Source: Phymorhynchus buccinoides
Taxonomy: Eukaryota; Mollusca; Gastropoda; Neogastropoda; Raphitomidae
NCBI GenBank assembly: GCA_017654935.2
Contig: CM065682.1
Coordinates: 35,950,441-36,014,440 of the forward strand
Direction of reading: 5' to 3'
DNA length: 64,000 bases
The position numbers were made by a program, and so were the translations under genes. Position 1 is the first letter of the stretch. Every line of letters begins with the position of its first letter. A model generated the notes under the pieces. That model searched no databases and had not been told where the DNA came from. It was given only the letters and a program-made list of their open reading frames with translations. This document shows, one piece after another, positions 12,424 through 21,904 of this stretch.

Positions 12424-15400
12424 TTTGTTGGCAATCCTGCCCCCCCCCCCCCCTCCCGGCTTGAAAACGTTCCTACGCCACTGACATGCTCATTTGCTTT
12501 TTACACAATCGCTACTCTGACTGAGTACATTCTACCATACTCTGGCATGGACAGAATAGATCTAGATCTAGATGTTCAATAAACCAAGAAAAGGGGCCAG
12601 AATGGTCAGCTCGGTGACCATGGGCCTTTTAACATAAGAAGAAGAAGAAGAAGAAGGAGAAGAAGAGTGTACACTGTACAGTATCTAGATCTAACTTGTT
12701 TGTTTCAATTCAATCTGTTGAATTTAAGACCTAGTCTATCAGTGTACCCATTCCACATTATACACAAGCACAATCGTAATCACTTACTTACTCACCTCTG
12801 TAATCGATTGGAATCAAAGCTGCGTAACATAATGCCATTAATGACTTGATTAGGAACAATGACGAAAAGCACCTTGCGCCATTGGAGTCATCTTACTTTC
12901 GTTCTTACATTTGTTCCGGGACTGCTTTCAAAACCTGATTGGCTATAATGAAAAGGATGTGTAATAAAATAATAGAATATAAAATAATAATGCTGTACTT
13001 TACTAAATTAAACATAAAAGAAACATAATGTGCGGTAAATAAATATATTTGTGTGCTAAGTTTGTTTTTTCAAACAAGATTTGTTGAAGAAGCATTATCT
13101 GCGACTTCTTTTTCAATGGCGGCCCTCCGTTTTCGTCTGCTTAGCTACCGATTTTAAAATACCAAATAAACAACGATAGACTCATACATTTTGATGTCCC
13201 TACGTCAGGAAATGTTAAATAAACTCTCCTGAGTTTGTTCATACTAATTTCCAGTTTGTTGTTTAAGTTTGCACGGTTCAGCTGTTTTTATGCTTTCCTC
13301 TCTTGGACTAATAGTGATGTTTACAAATGTTCAAAGAGCAAATCGTCAGAAGTGTTTAACAAAGGTATATTTAGGACAGGACAATAGGGGAGCAAATAAA
13401 GGCCTAATAGGGCATTTGCCACGAGTGCTCGTTCTCTATACTAGACTACTCATTTGCCCGCACTCGTTCTGCCCGAGTTACGCTGACCTTTCTAATTCAA
13501 CTCTCTAAATTCAACTCAGTGAATTTGAAGGTCGTCCTCACGTGGCAAATGTCCTACTGGAACATGGGTTCAATTTCCTTATCTCCTCTCTTGGCCTCAC
13601 TATTTCATTCTTCAATTATGAAGGATGAATATATCAGGATACAGGATACTCCAATGGCAGGATGAATATATCACGACAATCTTGTACTTTTAATTCCCCC
13701 TTCATGTTAATGACCCTCTATCTCAAAGCCTGCTTCCTTTGACACGGTTTTATGAAAACAACCCAAGGCTGATCCTAATCCTATCCAATTCCCCACAATG
13801 GCAGAATGTTGCTTCTCAGTGAAAATGTTACATGATTGTCCAATGTGTGATTTGCAAACTGTTTTGCCATACAAATTATTTATCACCCTGTAAAACAAGT
13901 ATCATTCAATAACATCCAAATAGAAAGTGTGTACCACAAGCACAGGAACCACACAATACAGATAAAAAAGGATCAACATTGTCAGTAATACGAAGACAAC
14001 AGAAACCACAGCAGGGCTCCCAGGGACCCCCATTTGGGGGTCTATGAAGCACTAAAATTCTAAAGGACCCTCTAAAAGAATGTGCAGGGGGTCCCATGGA
14101 TGCACTAACAAAATTATTTTTAGCATCAATGCCACTGGGACCCTCTATCCCGCCTCTAGGACCCTCTATACTGTAAGTGAAGGAGTCCCTGGGACCCCTT
14201 GTTTTGTGGGATGATTGGGAGCCCTGCACAGATTGTAATTTTTTCCCTTTTAACTCTCAGTTGAATTTATATAGCCTTTTAAGGCTCCATCAACGTAAAG
14301 AAGCCAGAACCAGAACCAGATACGCCATGAAAACTACGCCATTTACCTGAACAAGCAAAGTGAACTTATGTTTATCTTCTGGAGGACTGCCTCTTGAACC
14401 AGGATACTCCCAGTCCAGATCCAGGCCATCAAAATTTCTATCTCTCAGAAAAGGGATGCTGTGACTGATGAAGGTCTGACGGGTTTGTTGAGTCATGACC
14501 ATCTTAGTGAAGTTTTCCGTTCCAAAGTTCCATCCACCCACAGCCAGAAGGGTCTTTAAACCAGTTCTCTTGGCTTTGAGAGCATTGAACTTAGAATACC
14601 TGACAAAAGAAAAAGGAAACGAAATATGTTAATGCATCACACTGCAGAGTATCAAGACCCTACCACAAGCACATGCAGTCTACTTTAAAGTCACAAAACG
14701 CAAAGCAAAGCATGATTTGCCATCTCAAGATTCAAAATGTAACAGAACATAAGAACAACGAATAAACCATTGGAACCGGGCTGAACCTTGCAGGCCCTCG
14801 GCTCTAATGAGCGCTTTCAATTACATGAATTCACATTGGCGACTTTAACTGAAGTTTGGATTTTTGTGTGTTTCTGTATTTTTTTCATGTTCAAGGGTGT
14901 GGAAGTGGTGGGATGGTGTAGAAAGTAAGGGGAGGGGCAACAGAAGCAGAAATGGCCGGGGTGCAACTGACTTTTTTAAAAACAAGTCGCAGGGGGCATC
15001 TGGGGAATTGGGGAGGGGGCATATGATATGGATAAGGGGACAGTATTTGATAGGTCTCGTACTTGTACATTTAAGAATGGCCATCATTTCAGTATCAGAA
15101 TTGCAAAGAAATCGATGTAAAATGTATATAAAAAAAAACTGGAGCCGTTGAATCCCCACCCCTCTCTCTCTGTTTGTCTCTCCCTCTCTGCTTCATTTGG
15201 GGGAAGCATGTCTGCCCACCCCTCCTATGTGCCAGGAGAAGTGGGGCAGCCGCCCCTTCTCCCCGTGTTTCTATGTCACTGATAGACTACCTACAACTTT
15301 TGAGATTTTCTGCAGTGGTTTTCAGGGTATTGTGAGGACACAAACAAAGCAACAGCAAAGTACAACTAGAGCGTTAAGACGCAAAATCATCAACCGCGCG

Positions 15401-16406
15401 GCAGCGTTTTCGGATCCAGTGACCTTGACCTTTGACCCATGACCTTCATTATCGAACTTGGCCTAGATATTCCTACTACCTACCCGCATGCAAAATGTGA
15501 GCGCCCTAAATCCATACGTTCAAACGGTAGAGAGGATACCGCGCGGCAGCGTTATTCGGCTCCAGTGGCCTTGACCTTTGACCCATAACCTTCATTATCG
15601 AACTTGGCCTAGATCTTCCTACTACCTACCAGCATGCAAAATTTTAGCACCCTAAGTCCATCCGTTCAAACCCTAGAGAGGATGCAAACATACATACATA
15701 GCCTCAGACATGAGTGAAAACATTACCAATCCGCTCTCTACGATCGCGGTTGGTAAAAATCGCAACACCTCACCATTCTGGAATGAAGTAGAGGGCTAAT
15801 AAAGCAATTTGAAAACAATGCAACTATGTCCCTATATCACAAGCTATTTAGGGCAAAGATATTCTAAAAGGGTAAGATGGACTACTTAAGAGCTCGGCGA
15901 ACCGGGCTGATAGAGTTATCGTTAGTGCGGACAGCACACTATTCACAGTGGAGACTACGGAGAATTCAACTGGCCTATCGACGTGTAAAATGTGTCCTGT
16001 TTAAAAGGGACATAACCAGTGTTTTTGTCCTCACTACTCATATAGGGAAAAGAGACCGGATGATTATCTTCCCCTATACAGTCTTTGTTTAGGGTTTAAA
16101 TTAAGTCTCTCTCTCTCTCTCATTTTCGCTTGCTGGCTTGCTCGAATTGTTTGGGGGTTTTTTGGGTGGGGGTGGGGCAGGAAGACATGTTTGCCTCCCC
16201 CCCCCCCCTCCTCTGAGCCGGGGGGCGGGGGAACTGCCCCCCCCCCCCCCCCCTGTTCCTACGACATTGATATAATCAGTACTCCTTTATATCATGTAGC
16301 ATATACATATTTCATATAACATAACATGTATCAGGCCTTTACCTGATATTAGCATAGAAGTCATGACAAAAACGACAGGTAGATGCAAATGCAAAACGAT
16401 TACACA

Positions 16407-16481
<75 letters not shown>

Positions 16482-16958
16482 GGTTCGGATGATTTAATCA
16501 CATTAGGCCACTGCCCCTCATGATGGGGGTACAATATACAGACAAACAACACAATTATTGTTATCCCTCTGTTATAGACTAATATAAACCATAATAATAA
16601 ACTATTACTAGCTATACGCGTGCTTTGCACGTGTTGTCACGGCGGCTGTTCCATTTGCCTCCCACTGGAAATGTAAATTTCATGTAAACGCCACCCTTAA
16701 CGATGACTGTGGGGACCTCACCGAATCTGTTAAGGTCTCCATCAACATTCCACACCCCAAATCGCTGCCTCGAGCGGTTTGAGACAAGATAAAGTTAGAA
16801 GGGCCGCTAACACTAACGTTGTTGTTGCCTTGCATCACCATGCATGTCCATATCTATTTGCTTAATTGTTTTGATTTAGTCTAGTTTTCGTACCAAGAAC
16901 AAATTGGAAGAATAGGCCTGACCTAAAATCGTAATCCTTGTGCAATAAAAATGTTCAG

Positions 16959-17039
<81 letters not shown>

Positions 17040-18650
17040 GATCGGTGCTTTACCATATACATCATTACTTCGAAACAAAATATGTGAATATCAATAAACG
17101 AATAAAACAAATCTGAAAAGATACAAAACAGATGTGTTGTCAGTTTGAGAGCTTACATATTTGCATATTGGTCGTCATTCCATTCAAAGGGAACCAGTAC
17201 GTTGTCCTTTATTGAAGAAAAGGCATATATCAGGTGAGTGCAGTAGGACACGTCAACGTTTTCAGGTTTAAACGTCATTGGTGGATCTCGATACTGAGCC
17301 CAGTTTGCGTAGTAGCATATAAGCCGCCCGCAGTTATCACCTGGACAGTCAAAATTCCTTCTGTTACATGCATTCTTTATTTCTGTAAATTCTCCTAAGG
17401 TTAATCAAATATAAGTCTAATGCTCGGATGAAATTATGTTAAGAACTTTTACAGCAAATCCTCTAAAATAACGTAAAAGCAATTAAACTCTTTTTTTTTG
17501 TTATCAATGTATTGCAGTAGTTGCATCCAACGATTAGATTAGGTTTAACAATTAATCTTGAACATTATTTATAGAATGACATTTTCATTGTCCACACAAT
17601 TTTATGAAATTCTGTTCATAGCCACATGTTTCATAACAAATATGCGAAATGGCCAACAAAAAGGTCAACGTGAAATAGAAGATAAATAAAAATGAAAACA
17701 AATTCCAGCATCTGAAGAACATGCCTAATTCAAAATTCTCAGATTCGTCAATATTGATTCAATGAAATCTTTAATTATTGTCTAGCGTGTTACCCTACTA
17801 GCCACAAACATCCATCAAATTCCACTCAACTAATACTGCAAACTTGCTAGATGACAAATAGTGAAACTTTAAAATACAAGAACAATTTCTTTATCTAACC
17901 AAGGAAACCCTTTACAAAGAGGGATTTGAGAACAATAATAATAATAATAATAATAACTAGAGGGCTTATGTTTACCTTTGAAAGCAAACAGTCATGCCAA
18001 CCACCGACAGTGGCTACAGCGACTATAATAATAATAACTAGAGGGCTTATGTTTGCCTTTGAAGGCAAACATGACATGATTCTACCATTAAAAAACAAAA
18101 AAGTGAAACTTTAAAATACAAGAAAAATGTCTGTATCTAACCTAGGAAACCCCTAATGCCTTACAAAAAGGCATTTTGTATATAAAATAAAATGCCAACC
18201 AGCGACAGTGGCTACAGCGACAATTATAACAATAATAATAATAATAACTAGAGGGCTTATGTTTGCCTTTGAAAGCAAACATGACAAGATTCTACCATTA
18301 AAAAACCAAAAAGTGAAATCTTAAAATACAAGAAAAATGTCTTGCTAACTAGTCTAAACCAAGGAAACCCCTTACAAAAAGGGATTTGAGAACAGCTGGC
18401 ATTGGGGAAGATCCCCCAATAGAAGGCCAACCAGCGACAGTGGCTACAGCGACTACGATGTAGTGACAGGCTATCAAACTGCTAATATAATGAACTTCAT
18501 GGCCGGAGATAATGGAATTACTGGGTACCAAAACATGAGGTAATAATTGGGAGCCCCACATTTAACCTTAGAAGTTTTTTTCTTACCGTAGACACAGATC
18601 ACCAGCATCATACCAATGAGCTGAGGTATGAACAGGAGACTCATCTGCAT
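605..18650 (-). CDS. GH18 chitinase-like protein, 7 exons, C-terminus outside window
   Basis: Coding exons in transcript order: 18650-18587, 17340-17157, 14599-14347, 6323-6199, 5211-5088, 1660-1460, 730-605. All borders are GT/AG and every phase matches, giving 1077 nt (359 residues) without a stop. Residues 1-21 form a hydrophobic signal peptide, so the product is probably secreted. The GH18 barrel follows: CYYANW (30-35), the CTHLIYAF strand, [10 protein letters not shown] (100-109), the catalytic DGLDLDWE with D140, D143, D145 and acid E147, MTYDFHG (217-223) and LATYGRSF (271-278). Family knowledge: such enzymes hydrolyse beta-1,4 chitin using the motif Glu and substrate assistance. All catalytic residues seen are intact, so activity is likely. 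The last barrel strand with its conserved Trp, and any chitin-binding domain, would lie left of base 600. Which chitinase paralogue it is cannot be told. Confidence 0.93.
1269..1413 (+). repeat. SINE-like repeat family 1, opposite copy
   Basis: Carries AGCCACACTCCGTCTTCGGG and ACCAGGGATCAGCCGAAGCA; lies directly beside chitinase exon 6. Confidence 0.7.
1460..1660 (-). CDS. Chitinase-like exon 6: LATYGRSF motif
   Basis: 201 nt, phase 0 at both ends, between ctttcag and gtaagc. Encodes [24 protein letters not shown] and the Pro/Gly-rich loop ending GGIYSYYE, which matches the GH18 family insertion-domain region. Confidence 0.94.
2982..3067. repeat. Short palindromic repeat, AAATACCG...CGGTATTT
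   Basis: Ends AAATACCGAGTTTAAGCCC and GGGCTTATACACGGTATTT are inverted; a half copy is at 3771-3826. Confidence 0.65.
3452..3730 (+). repeat. 40-bp minisatellite, about seven units
   Basis: The unit contains TTTTCTAGTGCTGCAGCCAA followed by AGGGATTAGGTTGCACTGTC; two units are shortened. It lies in a chitinase intron next to a palindromic repeat (2982-3067). Confidence 0.92.
5088..5211 (-). CDS. Chitinase-like exon 5: MTYDFHG motif
   Basis: 124 nt between tgttcag and gtaatt. Encodes [18 protein letters not shown], the conserved strand-6 motif whose Tyr and Asp line the active site, then HNSPLY. It is flanked on its left by dense (AC)n/(GC)n microsatellite DNA. Confidence 0.93.
6199..6323 (-). 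CDS. Chitinase-like exon 4
   Basis: 125 nt between atttcag and gtaagt. Encodes [10 protein letters not shown] followed by [20 protein letters not shown], the strand-5 region of the barrel. It ends two bases into a Gln codon completed by exon 5. The 8-kb intron upstream holds the LTR-like element and the 160-bp satellite. Confidence 0.92.
7941..8035 (+). repeat. 19-bp tandem repeat, five units
   Basis: The unit GCGGCCTATGTTTAGCCTC lies inside the putative LTR. Confidence 0.9.
8708..8762 (+). repeat. 6-bp CCTGAT tandem repeat
   Basis: About nine CCTGAT/CCTGAC/CCTGAG units inside the putative LTR. Confidence 0.9.
9405..10900 (+). repeat. ~160-bp satellite array, about nine units
   Basis: Each unit contains AAGCATGAAATTTGGCATGA, TTCTTATGGTGTGTTTAT, GACGTAGGGACATTT and TTTAACCCCTTCAGTGCCAA. 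Spacing is 160-162 bp except for one 240-bp unit with an insertion at about 10277-10360. Units are 80-90% alike by eye. The array lies in the 8-kb chitinase intron; no coding potential. Confidence 0.9.
11227..11385 (-). repeat. SINE-like repeat family 1
   Basis: Contains CGAAGTCGGAGTGTGGCTGC, GGCGGGGTAATCAAAAACGG and ATGTTCTCATCCCTAGCTGG. Further copies lie at 39180-39285 and 46805-46980 (same orientation) and at 1269-1413 and 49012-49066 (opposite). Orientation of the element itself is arbitrary; no tRNA-like head is convincing. Confidence 0.75.
11443..11760. repeat. (CT)n then (AC)n compound microsatellite
   Basis: 80 bp of CT followed by ~240 bp of impure AC/AG and a C run. Confidence 0.97.
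11760..12483. mobile_element. TIR element with CACTGGCGTAGGAACG ends
   Basis: CACTGGCGTAGGAACG at the left is mirrored by CGTTCCTACGCCACTG at the right, each followed inward by long G or C runs. Flanks ACATT and ACATG suggest a 4-5-bp target duplication. The interior has no recognisable gene. Related half-ends occur near 15230-15290 and 16225-16275. Confidence 0.6.
12379..12422. repeat. Poly-C run
   Basis: More than 40 C inside the CACTGGCGTAGG element; other long C or G runs are at 5390-5413, 16198-16255, 23852-23880, 31010-31030, 46227-46250 and 53642-53660. Confidence 0.95.
14012..14226. mobile_element. hAT-like 215-bp MITE in a chitinase intron
   Basis: Perfect inverted ends CAGGGCTCCCA / TGGGAGCCCTG, flanked by the 5-bp direct repeat CACAG (14007-14011, 14227-14231). 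The interior has several GGACCCTCTA-type repeats. It sits 120 bp beyond the donor site of exon 3. Confidence 0.8.
14347..14599 (-). CDS. Chitinase-like exon 3: catalytic motif
   Basis: 253 nt between ttttgtcag and gtaaat. It carries [13 protein letters not shown] and [12 protein letters not shown], the signature of catalytically competent GH18 enzymes (three Asp and the acid Glu147 all present). It ends in phase 0 after LLVQ, which continues as ELRQAY in exon 4, as in family members. Confidence 0.95.
15395..15690 (+). repeat. ~147-bp direct duplication
   Basis: Two head-to-tail copies starting GCGCGGCAGCGTT and containing CCTTGACCTTTGACCCAT and ACTTGGCCTAGAT. Each carries one TGACCTTTGACCC nuclear-receptor-like DR1 half-site pair. 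Confidence 0.85.
16409..16478. repeat. (GA)n microsatellite
   Basis: About 70 bp of uninterrupted GA. Confidence 0.98.
16964..17038. repeat. (CT)n microsatellite
   Basis: About 75 bp of uninterrupted CT, 120 bp from chitinase exon 2 on the donor side. Confidence 0.98.
17157..17340 (-). CDS. Chitinase-like exon 2: start of the GH18 barrel
   Basis: 184 nt bounded by tgtccag and gtaagc. It completes the split Gly codon and encodes the first beta strand ([12 protein letters not shown]) and second strand ([10 protein letters not shown]). The two Cys of these motifs are the usual GH18 disulfide pair. It ends two bases into a Met codon that exon 3 completes. Confidence 0.92.
17885..18480 (+). repeat. 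Partially tandem ~180-250-bp repeat, chitinase intron 1
   Basis: Blocks AACTAGAGGGCTTATGTTTG, CCAACCAGCGACAGTGGCTA and AACC(A/T)AGGAAACCC recur three to four times with (AAT)n tracts between them. It lies about 110 bp from exon 1. Confidence 0.85.
18587..18650 (-). CDS. Chitinase-like exon 1: start codon and signal peptide
   Basis: The ATG (18650-18648) follows directly after a tttttcag acceptor, so the 5' UTR is probably on a separate upstream exon. It encodes 21 residues ([20 protein letters not shown] then Y) with a hydrophobic core typical of a secretory signal, and ends one base into a Gly codon before gtaaga. A second in-frame ATG is the third codon, so translation could also begin two codons later. 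No promoter could be placed. Confidence 0.85.
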
Positions 18651-19539
18651 CTGAAAAAGATAAATTTTGAGCTAGTAAGTAATGATGGTTCAATATTAAA
18701 GTTTGGCCCCAATTGGCAATTTTTGCCATATTTCGGCCAAATATTGGCAAATCCGTTTAATATTGAAAGTGTAGCATTATAATAGTGCCTTTCAGTTTTC
18801 CTGCACATCTCAGCGAAATCGGATGGGAAACAAGTCCATAAACGAAAATAAGTAAAAGTGACGCAACCCAATTTACATAACTTTGAATAACTTCCAAACT
18901 ATTTAACTTACCATCAAGAAGCTCCTTTCAGACCTGGGCCAGAAATAAGGGCTAAAAAAAACAATAGTTAGTTTTGTGACGTCACTTTCGGTTTTGGCTA
19001 TTCCGTGAACCAAACAAAAGCTGCCTGACCATAGCTGGGGCACTTCCGGTTCGTAGTTCCGGTTATGTAAATACCGGAAATGTTGCAAAACTATTTTTGA
19101 GGAAATTCTGTAAGTATGAACGAATCCGTTCAGCCGTTTTTGAGTTATTGAAGTTTTGCCGATTTTGCTATTTGTCGGTGAAATCGTTTAATATTGCAAA
19201 TTTGGCCATCCTTTAATACCCTGCAACTTTCCTGAAAATTTTAATCAAATTGGACTAAAAAAGTGGAATAAAAATAAAAATGAAAAAAACAACTTCTTAC
19301 AAATGCAGTAGTATTTTACCGAAAAGTAGAATCCTAATAATAATGATCATGATCATGATGATGGTAGTGCATGTATATAGCGCTTTACTCGACAGTAAAC
19401 TTACTAACATTACTTGTATCCATAAACAATGCGGGAAATATAAGAAGTGTATTTATAGGGTAGGTCAAACTCAGATAACAGTTTATGGTAAATTGAATAC
19501 ATTATAATTAGAAATCAAATCAGGCTATTGTTTAAAAAA

Positions 19540-19960
19540 AAAGTTTTTAACACATGTTTTATTCCTTCCTCTTTCATCCTTCCTCTCCACAGTTCCTTGT
19601 CACTTCAGTTACCATCATGCGCCTTCTGTGGTGATGAAGAAGAAACCATAACACACTTATTCTGGGAATGCAGCGCCACTCAAACTTTCTGGCGTAGCTT
19701 TGAAAGACTTGTCAAGAATGCTTGTGATATGTATTCCAATTTAGTCTTTTCAGAAAGTTTTTTATTATTCGGAATGAAGGAAAACGTTACTACTGATCAA
19801 ACATTCGACTTTATTATCCTACTGGCTAAATTTTATATCTACAAATGTAAATGGAAAATGATAAACCGTGTATTGATGCATTTATTGGGTTATTGAAATA
19901 CAGATACAGACTAGAATGCTATTGTAGTGTTATTAAAGGTAAAAAAAAAAATCAAGTTTG
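19540..19960 (+). pseudogene. L1-like LINE fragment: zf-RVT C-terminal domain
   Basis: A frame ending at 19896 contains SCAFCGDEEETITHLFWECS, then TQTFWRSFERL and LLAKFYIYKCKWK. The C-x2-C...H-x4-C pattern with HLFWEC is the zinc-knuckle domain found after the reverse transcriptase in L1-like non-LTR elements. Nothing of the reverse transcriptase itself lies upstream, so it is a 5'-truncated copy. A (TG)n tract (20049-20096) follows in its 3' part. Confidence 0.75.
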
Positions 19961-20044
19961 ACCAAGAATGGTCGATTTTCGCAGCATTGTTGTCATGATT
20001 TACAAAATAGTTGCATTGGTGGCTTTCCCCCCGAGATTCAAATT

Positions 20045-20048
<4 letters not shown>

Positions 20049-20096
<48 letters not shown>
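20049..20096. repeat. (TG)n microsatellite
   Basis: About 48 bp of pure TG after the L1-like fragment. Confidence 0.98.
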
Positions 20097-20097
<1 letters not shown>

Positions 20098-20939
20098 TGT
20101 TAAGTGGAAAATAGTTAACTAAAGAATTAAGATATGCTAGTGTTAGATATGTCCCTTTGTTGCTGTTGTCGTTTGTTTGTTTGTTTATTTTAATTTTTTT
20201 GTTTTTTTTTATTTTGTTGTGTTTTTGTTATTGGTAGTAGTATTCTTTTTTTCTTTCTAAGTTGTTGGTTATAGGGTATAAATGAGATGGGCACAATGAT
20301 TGCAAGAAAGGAAAAAAAGGGAAAAAGGGAGTAGATGCAACATTCCTGGCCAAAGAGATTTTAGACAGCCAGTGTTGGGGAAGGTCCCCAAAGGCTAAAT
20401 GACCCCCTTTACTGCAGCACTAGTAAGAGCCAGTGCAAATGCCTCATAGTTTGGGATTCACTATCATTTAGAAAGGATTAACAATTTGCTAATAATCCCC
20501 TCATGATTTCCATTAAAAAAAAATCAAAATGTGGCATAGATTATGGATCCATGGTAAAGCTACCTTTGAGAACAACGAATGGACCAGTAAAACCGGGCTG
20601 AACAATGCAGGCCCTCAACTCTAATGAGTGCTTCCAATTTCAATCACATAAATAGGAATTGTTCGGACATAATGAAGGGGAGTAATTTCATGGTGTGTGG
20701 GAGTGATCTTGCCTAATTCAATCGGTCAAACAGGGGAAGTTACTCTACCATCAGGTAGATCCCCAGCTCTTGTCTCGTGTGCTGGAGCGGACATACATCA
20801 CTTAGAACACTGTGCGTCATTCTAAAATTTGTTATTTATACGTCACATTTTGCAAGTTTTATCAGTTTGTGGCAACTGGCCACCCCTAATTTTTCCAAAA
20901 ATTTTTTTGCAAGTCACTGACTTGCATCCTACGGTTTCA

Positions 20940-21245
20940 AGCTTCGACGCCATTGTTGCAATGGTATTTGACCGAGTAATGGAGGTAACCAACTCTAATT
21001 TTCACGAAGTGCTCTCCCCTAGTTTTTTCCCCCCAAAATCGTCGGTAAAGGTCATGATGTGCCACCCCCCTACATTTCTCGACTATCCCCGCATTTTCAC
21101 TTCATTGTTGCTATGGTATTTGACCGAGTAATGGAGGTAAACAACTCTAATTTTTACGAAGTGCTCTCCCCTAGTTTTCCCCAAAAAAATCGTTGGTAAA
21201 GGTCATGATGTGCCACCACCCCTACATTTCTCGGCTCTTCCCGAA
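20940..21245 (+). repeat. ~152-bp direct duplication
   Basis: Two copies of GGTATTTGACCGAGTAATGG followed by GAAGTGCTCTCCCCTAGTTT and AAGGTCATGATGTGCCACC. Confidence 0.85.
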
Positions 21246-21904
21246 TTTTCACACTTGCCTTTCTTACCAAACATTAAGCTGTATTTTATTAAAGGCCCAT
21301 ACGCTTCTCGTAAATAACGTGCAGAATGATGCAAAATCGATCTGGATTGTAAACTCTGACATAATTCAAAGTCACAGACAAGCATAAAACTGAACGCAAT
21401 CATACTGTTAGCTCAAAGTTAGCAAAAATGCGCTGACCTTTTTTCTTCTGTGTACTCTGCTATCTTGAAATCTCGTCTAGGGGTAATTAGCTCAAATGAC
21501 CCAGTTAAAGGTAGTCAGTAGGCCTAGATTAGTAGTAGTCCAGGCGAAATTAAGCTTGACCTTCTTTTGTGATGTATATTAGGTGTCGATCTAACATGAT
21601 TTGAGGGTGCTGAATCTAAATCCGTTGGAGGCCAAGTTGTAAATGTTGGGTATTTTGAGCTATGACGAAATATTCAAAATGGCCACTATGGGACTCTAAA
21701 GAACTGTTAAAACATGCACTTACCGTAATTATGTTGTATCTAATGCTTTTATTTGTAAGAAAAATAGTATAGTTTGCTGAAATGATTCAAACTATGTGAA
21801 CTATATCCTATTTTTGTACTTATTAGCCCCCAGCCACTCTGCGGAGAGGGATATCACGATTTTGTGTCCTTTCATTTGCCTGGCAATTATCTTAAGAACA
21901 ATGA

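Noticed and set aside
13269..13560. 79-codon ORF and palindromic GGCATTTGCCACGAG / CGTGGCAAATGTCC pair
   Set aside because: The ORF has no support; the palindrome is short and decayed, so I did not list it as an element.
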